A DNA stretch of 64,000 nucleotides. Origin: Bradyrhizobium sp. GTDB lineage: Bacteria; Pseudomonadota; Alphaproteobacteria; Rhizobiales; Xanthobacteraceae. Below are positions 53,580 through 61,167 of the stretch, piece after piece. The translations under genes were made by a program, and so were the position numbers. Where the stretch lies: positions 1,257,399 through 1,321,398 of the forward strand of contig NZ_JALHLP010000001.1 of NCBI RefSeq assembly GCF_022844465.1, in the 5' to 3' direction. The notes below the pieces were generated by a model that searched no databases, had not been told where the DNA came from, and saw only the letters and a list, made by a program, of their open reading frames with translations. Numbering within the stretch: position 1 is the stretch's first letter; each line of letters begins with the position of its first letter.

Positions 53580-53933
53580 GCGTCACCCAACTTCTTGTCT
53601 CTCAAAAGACAAACGAAAAAAGCCATCCGCGGCCCGAAAAGGCCCCGAATGGCATCCATGCCGCTGCTATCAATGGTCGCGTAGGCTTACGTTGCAGAAC
53701 GAAACTTTGAAGGTTGTCACTCAGACGTCATCGGCTGCGCGAGAACTATTTCGCAATGCACGCATTCACGTACTAATTCATTGTGTCTTAGCGTCGCCAG
53801 CCTTGTCAATGCGGGGCCAGCACCTTTTTTATGCTGCGGCAGCACAAATGACGCGCAGCACAGTTGATGATATGAAGTGACAGGTCGACCTTCTTGCGGT
53901 GAAATAATTGCCACGCAACGCCTGAGCTTCTTC
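53580..53933. other. divergent regulatory region between second amide operon and its AmiC-like gene
   Basis: About 350 bases with two divergent promoters expected. The part near 53579 (minus-strand leader) contains the terminator and hairpin listed separately. I see no real gene; the open frame at 53476-53880 is a shadow of the amidase start. The spacing from terminator to the opposite start leaves about 270 bases for promoters and operators. Confidence 0.6.
53616..53662 (-). terminator. leader terminator with overlapping hexaloop hairpin, second amide operon
   Basis: On the minus strand GCCATTCGGGGCC and GGCCGCGGATGGC form a 13-position stem with two mismatches around a UUUUCG loop, then six U's: an intrinsic terminator 37 bases before the amidase ATG. 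Just upstream GGC-ATGGAT-GCC (53662-53651) has a hexaloop with A1 and G4, and its 3' strand is the first part of the terminator's 5' arm, so the two exclude each other. The stem is only 3 bp. I found no convincing first ANTAR hairpin upstream. The arrangement still mirrors the 40146 leader. Confidence 0.6.
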
Positions 53934-55115
53934 ATGAGAAAGCCATCCATCCCTCTCGGCCTCGTATTTTCCCAATCGGGACCTTACGCAATGATGGCGG
54001 GCGAGATGCTGAAGAGTGCGTTGATGGCGATCGACGAAATCAATCAGAGCGATGAGTTCGATTTCACATTCGCCCCGCATCTGCGCGATCCCGGCGGGGT
54101 CGTCGCTGCTTATCATTCCGCATGCGACGATTTAATTCGCGAAAGACAAGTCGACCATATCGTCGGCTGTTATACCTCGGCCTCGCGCAAGCAGGTCATT
54201 CCCATCGTCGAACGCACCGAACGGCTGCTCTGGCATCCGGCGCGATACGAAGGGTTCGAAAGCAGCGACAACGTTATTTATGTTGGGGCCGCGCCCAACC
54301 AGCACGTCGTCCCGCTGGTGCGGCACATGCTGGATCACATCTCCGGCGACGTGTTCTGCATCGGGTCCAATTATGTCTGGACCTGGGAAACCAACCGGGT
54401 CATTCGTGAAATTGTGACGAGCGCAGGTGGCCGCATTCTCGCTGAGCGTCTGCTGGAGCTTGGCGAGACCGCGGTAGACCACATCACCAAGGAGATCATC
54501 GACCGGAAACCGCCGGTTGTGTTCAACACGCTGGTCGGTGAATCCAGCTATTCTTTCATGCGTGCGCTCCATGCGGCGGCGGCGCGCTCCGGCCTCTCGA
54601 TCCCGATGCTGAGTTGCAGTCTGTGCGAGCCCGAGCTCAGGCTGATCGGATCGGCGGCCTCGGTTGGATGCATCACATCATCTGCTTATTTCGAGAGCAT
54701 CGAGCGGCCCGAGAATCGCGCATTTGTTGCGCGGTGGAAGGCCCGCCACGGCATTGATAGCAGTCCCTCCGTCGACGGACAGTCAACCTATGTCTGCGTG
54801 ATGCTGCTTGCCCGCGCTATCCGCCGCGCTGGCTCGGCGGACGTTGGAGCCGTCCGGCGCGCAGCGGCAAATCATCGCTATGATTCTCCGCAGGGCCCGG
54901 TTTGGGTCGATCCCGACAACAATCACTGCTTCCTGACACCCCGTTTGGCACGCTCTGTGCCTGGATGTCAGTTCAAGATCTTCTGGGAAGCGGATGCCCC
55001 TGAACGCCCCGACCCCTATCTTTCGAACCTTGATCTGGCAGCGATTGGCAGCGGGCCGGAAAAGAGCAATGATACAATGACGAAGCGCTCAAACCACCTG
55101 CGTATTGTGAAATGA
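53934..55115 (+). CDS. AmiC-like amide sensor, second copy
   Basis: A 393-residue signal-less binding-fold protein like AmiC: PLGLVFSQSGPYAMMAGEM, then VGCYTSASRKQVIPIV and LLWHPARYEGFESSDNVIY. The ATG at 53934 gives a compact cytoplasmic protein. It is divergent from the second amide operon and ATGA-coupled to an ANTAR gene, so it should sense ligand and hold its ANTAR partner inactive. A charged tail of about 40 residues follows the fold. The ligand pocket differs from the first AmiC (WHPARYEG for WYPTLYEG), suggesting a different inducer. Confidence 0.85.
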   Translation: MRKPSIPLGLVFSQSGPYAMMAGEMLKSALMAIDEINQSDEFDFTFAPHLRDPGGVVAAYHSACDDLIRERQVDHIVGCYTSASRKQVIPIVERTERLLWHPARYEGFESSDNVIYVGAAPNQHVVPLVRHMLDHISGDVFCIGSNYVWTWETNRVIREIVTSAGGRILAERLLELGETAVDHITKEIIDRKPPVVFNTLVGESSYSFMRALHAAAARSGLSIPMLSCSLCEPELRLIGSAASVGCITSSAYFESIERPENRAFVARWKARHGIDSSPSVDGQSTYVCVMLLARAIRRAGSADVGAVRRAAANHRYDSPQGPVWVDPDNNHCFLTPRLARSVPGCQFKIFWEADAPERPDPYLSNLDLAAIGSGPEKSNDTMTKRSNHLRIVK

Positions 55116-55714
55116 CAAGGCCATCGCCTTTCTCCGTCCGCGGCCGTCACGCTCTCTTGGTGATGAGAGATGAACGCGAAATCTCGATCGTGCGCCGCCA
55201 GCTCAATCGCCTAGGGATGACGATTACAGAACATGATCCGGTTGAGGCGCCGCCATCGGACGAAACCGTTGACGTCATCGTCCTGGACGCAGACACCATT
55301 CCTATCAAGTCTGATCCGGCCACGGTGTGGAAGGTCGACGCACCGATGATTGCGCTGATCGGAACGGAGACGCCCAGCCGGTTGAAGTGGCTGCTTGACC
55401 TCAAGCCGGCATCGTATCTCATCAAGCCGCTGCGCTCGGCCGGGCTTTACACTGCACTGGTGGTGGCGTTCGATTCCGCGCAGCGAAGAATTGATGAAGC
55501 GGCCTATATCGAGAGACTGGAAGATCGCGTTCGTTCCCGGCGCGTTGTGTTCGCTGCGGTCCTGCAAGTTATGCACGGTCACAGCCTCTCCGAATCTGAC
55601 GCGTTTACGCTGATCCGGCGGACGGCCATGCGGCACCGAACGACGATCGAGCAATTGAGTGCTGAAATCATAGCGGTCGGTGGAATGCCGAACCGGACAA
55701 CGCGGACTGCGTAG
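55112..55714 (+). CDS. AmiR-like ANTAR antiterminator, second copy
   Basis: A 200-residue protein with a receiver-like N-terminal domain lacking the canonical D pair, then a coiled coil and a C-terminal ANTAR domain (about 133-190: IERLEDRVRSRRVVFAAVL, AFTLIRRTAMRHRTT). It is ATGA-coupled to the AmiC-like gene. Its likely target is the leader at 53616-53662 on the divergent amidase operon. AmiR proteins are normally sequestered by AmiC rather than phosphorylated. Confidence 0.88.
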   Translation: MTRPSPFSVRGRHALLVMRDEREISIVRRQLNRLGMTITEHDPVEAPPSDETVDVIVLDADTIPIKSDPATVWKVDAPMIALIGTETPSRLKWLLDLKPASYLIKPLRSAGLYTALVVAFDSAQRRIDEAAYIERLEDRVRSRRVVFAAVLQVMHGHSLSESDAFTLIRRTAMRHRTTIEQLSAEIIAVGGMPNRTTRTA

Positions 55715-55719
55715 CCGCG

Positions 55720-56346
55720 CTAGCCGAGATCGTTGACACGCTGCACGCCGGCCGCGGCCATCCCAGCTCGGGCGGCGTCGAGCGAGCCCGCCAAATTGAT
55801 GGCCCTGCACCCGGCCTCGATGAGCACGGTGGTGAAGCCGAGACGGCGCGCGTCTACGGCGGAATAATAGACGCAAAAGTCGGTGGCGAGCCCGGCCAGG
55901 AAGATGCGCTGCAAACCGCGCTCACGCAAATAGCCTGCCAAGCCAGTAGGAGTGCGCCGATCGTTTTCATAGAACGCGGAGTAGGAATCGATTGCCGGCC
56001 GGAAACCCTTGCGGATCACCAACTCCGCCCGCTCGGTCGCCAGTTGCGGATGAAAGTCGGCCCCCGGCGCGCCCTGAATGCAATGGTCGGGCCACAGGGT
56101 TTGCTGACCATATGACATGCTGATGACGTCAAAGGCAGCAGAGCCCGGATGCGATGTAGCAAAGGAGCTATGGCCCGGCGGATGCCAATCCTGGGTCAGG
56201 ATAACATGGTCGAAGCGCTCAGTGAGGCGATTGATGACCGGCACCACGGCATCGCCGTCAGCAACCGCAAGCGCGCCGCTGGCGCAGAAATCATTCTGCA
56301 CGTCGATTATCAACAGCAAATCATCATCACTGACCCGGACCTGCAT
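55720..56346 (-). CDS. pncA: nicotinamidase/isochorismatase-family amidohydrolase
   Basis: A 208-residue PncA-type enzyme that hydrolyses nicotinamide to nicotinic acid and ammonia. Catalytic D15 (IIDVQNDF), K113 (IRKGFRP) and C158 (ATDFCVYYSA) are present, with metal-site residues in TQDWHPPGHSSF (D53, H55). It is convergent with the second ANTAR gene and five bases from it. By function it fits an amide-nitrogen theme, though it is not in either operon. Pyrazinamidase-type activity would be a property of the family, not something shown here. Confidence 0.88.
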   Translation of the reverse strand: MQVRVSDDDLLLIIDVQNDFCASGALAVADGDAVVPVINRLTERFDHVILTQDWHPPGHSSFATSHPGSAAFDVISMSYGQQTLWPDHCIQGAPGADFHPQLATERAELVIRKGFRPAIDSYSAFYENDRRTPTGLAGYLRERGLQRIFLAGLATDFCVYYSAVDARRLGFTTVLIEAGCRAINLAGSLDAARAGMAAAGVQRVNDLG

Positions 56347-56512
56347 TTTGGACCTGCGTTATCGTTGATCGCCAAACTTAGCGCAAAGCAAAGGCTGTAT
56401 CAGCAGGGAATTGCTAACCGCCGTGACCGCGCTATCGGACCTTAGCCTGAATATTCCGTAACCGCTCATTACGCGAACCGCTCGCGTATAGGATATCTTT
56501 GAAGTTTTGGGG

Positions 56513-57091
56513 CTACTCGCTGCTAAGGCTGACGTTTTGCCTTCTACGGGAGGCCCGGATTAGGGCGCCGGTTACATTGAGACGCATGAGCATTAATTGT
56601 TCGCTGACTTTGTAAACGTCGGATGCCTTCGCGGGGGTTAGCTCCATGCGGGCAATGTGGTTGGCGGCCTCTTCGGACACCAAAAGCGCCGGCCCTAGCC
56701 AGTTAGCTTCTTCTTCAATCACGGGGTCATAGTGCCGCGTTCCCTGGACATCAAATGGGGGCTTCGGTGGATGGAAAAGAACGCCGTGCGCAAGCTCGTG
56801 CGCGATGTTCGCCGCTTGGCGTTTGAGTGCGTGGCTGTCATTGTGAATGATCAGGCGCGCTGTACCGCTGAATAGCGTGATTGCGGAGAACTCACCTCGC
56901 CCGTTTGTCGAAGCTAAATAGCCAACAGCCGGATCGATCTTCTCGTACTCGCTAAGCGCTACGACCGGAAACCCCAGAAGCTCCGCCAATTTCCAAGGGC
57001 AAATTGGCAGATGAGGCGCGATTCCCAACTCTTCGCGCACACTTCGCGCCCACCAGTTCGCTTCAGCTTTGAACCCGCGCCGCAAAGCCAT
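56513..57091 (-). CDS. ImmA/IrrE-family metallopeptidase
   Basis: A 192-residue zinc metalloprotease with HELAHGVLF (the HExxH site at about residue 98) and a downstream IEEEANWLGPALLV glutamate that completes the zinc ligands. ImmA-type proteases cleave Xre repressors of prophages and mobile elements. It is 9 bases downstream of an Xre gene on the same strand, which is the classic repressor-antirepressor pairing. The N-terminal 40 residues look like a helical substrate-contact region. Confidence 0.9.
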   Translation of the reverse strand: MALRRGFKAEANWWARSVREELGIAPHLPICPWKLAELLGFPVVALSEYEKIDPAVGYLASTNGRGEFSAITLFSGTARLIIHNDSHALKRQAANIAHELAHGVLFHPPKPPFDVQGTRHYDPVIEEEANWLGPALLVSEEAANHIARMELTPAKASDVYKVSEQLMLMRLNVTGALIRASRRRQNVSLSSE

Positions 57092-57100
57092 TCGGAAGCC

Positions 57101-57454
57101 TCACGACTTTCGGAACTGCTGATAAGCAGTCTTTATCAGAGCTTCGAGCGCTTTTGCTCCCTCCTTTGAGAGCTTCGGATCAGCCCGAAGATGGGCCGTT
57201 AGTTGAGCCAACGACTCGGTCGGGCCCCTTTGTTTGGACGCGCCAAGCGTGAAATCCTCGACCCGCAAGCCCGACCAGTCACACAGTGCAGCGAGACTGT
57301 CGACATCAGGTTTTCGACCCTGCGACATCCGAGTAAGCGTTGAAGCTGGCACCTTTGCTTGCTCGGCTACTTTTTTCCAATTGAGATCGCGGGCGATACG
57401 CACGCTGTCGATAGCGGCAAAGAAGCCCTCTCCATCGAACTTTCCAGAAGCCAT
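57101..57454 (-). CDS. Xre-family helix-turn-helix repressor
   Basis: A 117-residue regulator with an N-terminal HTH (LNWKKVAEQAKVPASTLTRMSQGRKPDVDSLAALC is the pattern, about residues 24-58) and a C-terminal helical region. An 18-bp perfect palindrome and a second half-site lie 50-80 bases upstream (57501-57537), so autoregulation and control of the divergent genes are likely. Its partner protease (56513) would inactivate it by cleavage. Confidence 0.88.
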   Translation of the reverse strand: MASGKFDGEGFFAAIDSVRIARDLNWKKVAEQAKVPASTLTRMSQGRKPDVDSLAALCDWSGLRVEDFTLGASKQRGPTESLAQLTAHLRADPKLSKEGAKALEALIKTAYQQFRKS

Positions 57455-57500
57455 TAAACGTTTCCCAGTGTGTAATTTGTGAATGCCAGAATGACGCCAT

Positions 57501-57537
57501 AATTGCTATATAGCAATTGATGCCTATATAGCAATAG
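57501..57537. promoter_or_regulatory. palindromic operator for the Xre repressor
   Basis: AATTGCTATATAGCAATT at 57501-57518 is a perfect 18-bp palindrome. About 20 bases on, TGCCTATATAGCAAT (57521-57535) repeats the CTATATAGCAAT half. The two sites lie between the repressor start (57454) and the divergent small gene (57564), the right position for a two-site autoregulatory operator. Confidence 0.8.
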
Positions 57538-57563
57538 CCCATTGGGGGCTTGAGGAGTTATCT

Positions 57564-57782
57564 ATGTCTAAAAGCAAAGGTTCGGGTACCCACACCCGCA
57601 GCGCCATTTCTGGCCAGTACGTCTCCAACTCTCATGGCAATCGCCATCCGAGCACCACTGTTCGCGAAGCGGCCGGGCCCAGTGGGTCGAGCGGCCCGCA
57701 CTACCGGAGTGCCAAGACAGGGCAGTACGTCAGCAATAGCTACGGCAAATCCCACCGGAGTATGACGGTCAAGGAGAAATGA
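57564..57782 (+). CDS. small protein with duplicated GQYVSNS motif
   Basis: A 72-residue protein made of two copies of a unit of about 30 residues: H-T/Y-RSA-x-x-GQYVSNS-H/Y-G-x-x-H-x-S-x-TV-x-E (about 9-35 and 46-72), joined by a short GPSGSS linker. It begins 110 bases from the Xre gene in the opposite direction, behind the palindromic operator, so it is probably a direct target of the repressor. Very small basic proteins with related repeats occur in phage and plasmid genomes, but I cannot assign a function. A DUF1883 gene follows 3 bases later. Confidence 0.75.
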   Translation: MSKSKGSGTHTRSAISGQYVSNSHGNRHPSTTVREAAGPSGSSGPHYRSAKTGQYVSNSYGKSHRSMTVKEK

Positions 57783-57785
57783 GAG

Positions 57786-58049
57786 ATGCGATTCGTTCAC
57801 AATGACCTCGGCATGCTCCGGGGTGGAGAATTGGTTGAGGTTACGTTGTCGAACCAGGCCAACGTAAAACTTATGGATGGTTCTAATTTTTCGAGTTATC
57901 GCCAAGGCAGTCAGCATCGTTACTTCGGCGGTCATGTAAAACACTCGCCTTTTCGCTTGCAGGTTCCTGGTGCAGGCCATTGGCATGTTGCAGTAGACTT
58001 AGGAGGACATGCAGGGAGCGTTCGTGCAGGCGTCCGGGTCATCGGTTGA
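57786..58049 (+). CDS. DUF1883-family protein
   Basis: An 87-residue DUF1883 protein: short beta-rich fold with LVEVTLSNQANVKLMDGSNF, RYFGGHVKHSPFRL and VPGAGHWHVAVDLGGHAGSV, all family-typical. Function unknown; members are frequent in accessory and stress loci. It is 3 bases behind the small repeat protein and ends ahead of a hairpin terminator at 58069, so the two form a short operon under the Xre operator. Confidence 0.85.
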   Translation: MRFVHNDLGMLRGGELVEVTLSNQANVKLMDGSNFSSYRQGSQHRYFGGHVKHSPFRLQVPGAGHWHVAVDLGGHAGSVRAGVRVIG

Positions 58050-58068
58050 TAGCGTCACTAGTTGAGTA

Positions 58069-58090
58069 AAGGGCCCCTGCGGGGGCCCTT
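58069..58090 (+). terminator. GC-rich hairpin terminator after DUF1883 gene
   Basis: AAGGGCCCC-TGCG-GGGGCCCTT folds into a 9-bp stem followed by CTTATTAG, a weak U-rich tail. It lies 20 bases after the DUF1883 stop. It is a likely intrinsic terminator of the two-gene operon. Confidence 0.7.
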
Positions 58091-58126
58091 CTTATTAGTT
58101 CAACGTTCTGCTGAACGGACAAGCAA

Positions 58127-58855
58127 ATGTCCGAGGGAATACAGGAAGCTTCCATGGACGCTACAGGACGACAGCCCGGCTCAGAGCACGAGGCGAAAGC
58201 GGTTCACTTGGCGAAGATGCGCAAGGTCGCAGGATGTATCGTCGATTCTGTGCCTTCGTGGTTACCCGAGGCGCTCTCCGAGTGGTCGTTCAATGTGAAG
58301 TCTCAGGACAGCATCGACCGAATTTGGCCAACCAGAAAGGAAATGTGGAACTCATTGGCTCATGGTGCGAGTTCGGCGATTGAACTGCAGACCGTTCTGA
58401 CAGACATCGGCTTGACCGGATTCCTAATTGCAAACTCCGAGCTCGAGTCGGATGAATTTTTACACGGCCTATCATCTCAGCTCTCGAAATTCACCGCTTG
58501 TGCGGCCAAAGCTTGTAGATCACCGCAACTGGTCGGCAAGGACGGGAAACTCTTGCCCGGGGCCAGCAAGCCGCTTTTGCCAGGCGTCATGCCAGCCAGA
58601 TACGTTTGTGCTGCCATTATCGCAGAGACAATCTCGTTCTTGGCCGATCTGGGGAAACCGGTCCCATCGAAACGAAAAGCTCACAATGCAGCTGAGCAAT
58701 TTTGGAAGGCTTGGCCCTCTAAAGCAAAGGGAGAAAGAACTGACCCGACGAAGGGTTGGACCAGATATTTCGACGCTGCTGGCGATCAACGGCTGATGTC
58801 ACTTCGGAATGAGGTCCGACGGCACTTCAACATCCGGGCAGAGCATGGAATTTAA
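58127..58855 (+). CDS. hypothetical protein in prophage-like region
   Basis: A 242-residue protein of no family I recognise. It is soluble, mostly helical, with a Trp/Lys-rich middle (RIWPTRKEMWNSLAHGASSA) and an Arg-rich end (SLRNEVRRHFNIRAEHG). The start is uncertain: the ATG at 58127 lacks a good Shine-Dalgarno, while the ATG at 58154 has AGGA nine bases upstream. It lies between the Xre-controlled operon and the methyltransferase gene, on the same strand as both. Confidence 0.6.
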   Translation: MSEGIQEASMDATGRQPGSEHEAKAVHLAKMRKVAGCIVDSVPSWLPEALSEWSFNVKSQDSIDRIWPTRKEMWNSLAHGASSAIELQTVLTDIGLTGFLIANSELESDEFLHGLSSQLSKFTACAAKACRSPQLVGKDGKLLPGASKPLLPGVMPARYVCAAIIAETISFLADLGKPVPSKRKAHNAAEQFWKAWPSKAKGERTDPTKGWTRYFDAAGDQRLMSLRNEVRRHFNIRAEHGI

Positions 58856-58902
58856 TAGGCCCTGAATGCCCCCCGATTCAATTCCATTGATTTAGAAGGC
58901 CA

Positions 58903-60312
58903 ATGCGTCAACCTCGCGGCAGAGATCGTTCAGCAGAGACGGGCGCCACGAGCATGGAAGTAGATACCGGAACTACGATTCATGAGATCAACACGACGTC
59001 GTCTGCCAGGGGAAATCGACAGATTTCCTATTTAGCGACGACGGCTGTGTATCCTGATCCGCGTAATCCTCGCCTCCACACCAAGGTGCAAATTCGGTCG
59101 ATCGCCAAGAGCATTGAAACATTCGGCTTTAATGCGCCTATTCTGGTAGACGCCAACCGGAAAATCGTTGCCGGCCACGGTCGTCATGAGGCGGCCAAGT
59201 ACCTCGATCTGACGCAAGTTCCCGTGATTTTTCTGGATCACCTGACCGAAACGCAGGCTCGGGCGTACATGCTTGCGGATAACAAGCTCACGGATCGTTC
59301 CTCATGGGATGACGGTTTGGTCGCCACTCAACTGAAGGAACTGTCGGAGCTGGTATTGGATTTTGAAATCGAAGCCACTGGTTTCGAACCTCCGGAGATT
59401 GACTTTCGAATCCAATCGCTTGACTCACCAGACGCTGCGGACCAAGCGGACCAGTTTAATCCCACTGTAGGCCCTGCAGTGACCGTTGGCGGCGATCTGT
59501 GGCTCCTCGGGTCGCACCGGCTCTATTGCGGGGATGCGCTCTCTCCTGAGGCGCTCGTGACATTGATGGGCTCGGAAAGGGCTGCAGCGACGTTCATGGA
59601 TCCACCCTATAACGTCAAAATTGATGGAAACGCAGCAGGGCATGGGAGGACGACCTATCGCGAATTTGCGATGGCAGTTGGGGAAATGTCCGAAGTCGAG
59701 TTTACCAATTTCCTAACTAACGCGCTGTCCAACGCTCGCTCATGCGTCGCCATGGGGGGATTAATCTACGCCTGTATGGATTGGCGGCACATGCAGGAAA
59801 TGCTCGCTGCGGCCCGCGCGTCGGACATAGATCTCGTCAACTTGTGCGTATGGGTAAAGCCCAACGGCAGGCTTGGATCGTTCTATAAATCGCGCCACGA
59901 GTTGGTCTTTGTTTTCAAAAACGGCAAGGACGCCCATCAGAACAACATTCAACTCGGTCGATTCGGACGCAATCGGACCAATGTCTGGAATTATTCGGCG
60001 GCCAACCCTTTCCGACGCAAAGATGCGCCGGACGCAGAGTCGCATCCGACCGTGAAACCGCTGCTGATGGTTTCAGACGCTATCCTGGACTGTACGCGGC
60101 GGAACGACATCGTTCTCGACCCATTCCTGGGAAGTGGGACGACACTTCTTGCTGCCGAACGTACCGGACGGCGGTGCTATGGCATCGAAATCGACCCGAT
60201 TTACGTTGATACGGCTATCGAGCGTTGGCAACGCATGTCCGGGAAAGAAGCCGTAAACTCCCAGGGAGAAACATTTTCTGCGGTCCGATCGGCACGGAAG
60301 ATTGTTCCGTGA
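58903..60312 (+). CDS. ParB-domain DNA methyltransferase (phage type)
   Basis: A 469-residue fusion. Residues 35-135 are a ParB/Srx-like nuclease fold (PDPRNPR, GFNAPILVD, AGHGRHEAA). From about 185 comes a beta-class DNA methyltransferase with DPPY motif IV (FMDPPYNVKID) before motif I (FLGSGTTLLAAE), the CcrM-like order, so N6-adenine is the likely target. Such fusions are common in phages, where they methylate phage or host DNA. The ATG at 58954 is an alternative start. GTGA overlap with the next gene ties it to the DUF5681-terminase genes. Confidence 0.9.
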   Translation: MRQPRGRDRSAETGATSMEVDTGTTIHEINTTSSARGNRQISYLATTAVYPDPRNPRLHTKVQIRSIAKSIETFGFNAPILVDANRKIVAGHGRHEAAKYLDLTQVPVIFLDHLTETQARAYMLADNKLTDRSSWDDGLVATQLKELSELVLDFEIEATGFEPPEIDFRIQSLDSPDAADQADQFNPTVGPAVTVGGDLWLLGSHRLYCGDALSPEALVTLMGSERAAATFMDPPYNVKIDGNAAGHGRTTYREFAMAVGEMSEVEFTNFLTNALSNARSCVAMGGLIYACMDWRHMQEMLAAARASDIDLVNLCVWVKPNGRLGSFYKSRHELVFVFKNGKDAHQNNIQLGRFGRNRTNVWNYSAANPFRRKDAPDAESHPTVKPLLMVSDAILDCTRRNDIVLDPFLGSGTTLLAAERTGRRCYGIEIDPIYVDTAIERWQRMSGKEAVNSQGETFSAVRSARKIVP

Positions 60313-60701
60313 GTGCTACTTCAGATGACGATCGGTCAGGATACGGCCGACCCCCGAAGAAATCACGATGGAAAAAGGGGCAAAGCGGCAATCCAAACCG
60401 TAGGCGCCCCGTCCGAACGTACGGGACGGTAGAAATAATCGACCGACTCTTTCAACGCCCGGTGGAGATCAAACTCAACGGGGAGATGAAAAAGGTCTCG
60501 ACGCTAGAAGCCATCATGATGCAACTATTGCACAAGGAGAGCGCCGGCAATCACCGGGCGACACGTGTGCGCCTAAAGTATCAGGAATTCTCCATTCAGC
60601 ATTCGAAGCGAACGACCACGGTTGAGTTTCTCGATAACGACTATACCCGTGCGGTTGCCGCGGCCGCCAACCCATCAGGAGATGACCATGAGCAAGAATG
60701 A
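60309..60701 (+). CDS. DUF5681-family protein, first copy
   Basis: A 130-residue protein with an N-terminal DUF5681 motif (YGRPPKKSRWKKGQSGNPNRR), rich in Gly/Lys/Arg, followed by a helical region. The GTG at 60309 overlaps the methyltransferase stop. An upstream in-frame start would lie inside that gene. DUF5681 proteins occur just ahead of terminase large subunits and are suspected small-terminase-like or DNA-handling proteins. Two copies in tandem here. Confidence 0.85.
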   Translation: MSATSDDDRSGYGRPPKKSRWKKGQSGNPNRRRPVRTYGTVEIIDRLFQRPVEIKLNGEMKKVSTLEAIMMQLLHKESAGNHRATRVRLKYQEFSIQHSKRTTTVEFLDNDYTRAVAAAANPSGDDHEQE

Positions 60702-61161
60702 TGTGGGGTACCGCAACCCACCGAAGCACAGCCGTTTCAAACCAGGCACTTCGGGAAACCCAAAGGGCCGCCCCAAGAGAGAGCCCTTTGCAGCTGCTGC
60801 CATCATCGACAAGGTTCTGAACACACAGACCCAATACAGAGAAGGTGGCAAAATCAAAAACGCGACGTTTCTAGAACTGGCGATCATGGCCCAAATGAAC
60901 AAGGCCGCACAAGGTAATCCCAAAGCCGCAGAAATGGTGCTGATCCTCCGCGCTCACGCACAACAACACGGCGATGTCGGTGTTCAGCAATTCGTTTTCA
61001 CCCACTGGATGCCGGACCGACCAGGCCAGACTGCCGAGGACAAAACGCGGGAATTCGCAAAGCAGCTTGAAGCTCCCGCACAAGTTTGGTGGCAACAAGC
61101 CGGTGACGATATGACTCAGCCGGGCGAAAGACCGCCAGTCTTAAGCTCCAACGAAGACTAA
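60688..61161 (+). CDS. DUF5681-family protein, second copy
   Basis: A 157-residue paralogue of the gene before it: VGYRNPPKHSRFKPGTSGNPKGRPK at the start and a helical C-terminal part (AQGNPKAAEMVLILRAHAQQ). The ATG at 60688 has AGGAG six to seven bases upstream and overlaps the first DUF5681 stop by 14 bases. It ends six bases before the terminase ATG. Likely small-terminase partner of the large subunit. Confidence 0.85.
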   Translation: MSKNDVGYRNPPKHSRFKPGTSGNPKGRPKREPFAAAAIIDKVLNTQTQYREGGKIKNATFLELAIMAQMNKAAQGNPKAAEMVLILRAHAQQHGDVGVQQFVFTHWMPDRPGQTAEDKTREFAKQLEAPAQVWWQQAGDDMTQPGERPPVLSSNED

Positions 61162-61167
61162 TTGGGC

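Noticed and set aside
53476..53880. Open frame across the divergent amide regulatory region
   Set aside because: Begins inside the amidase gene on the other strand and has no recognisable features.
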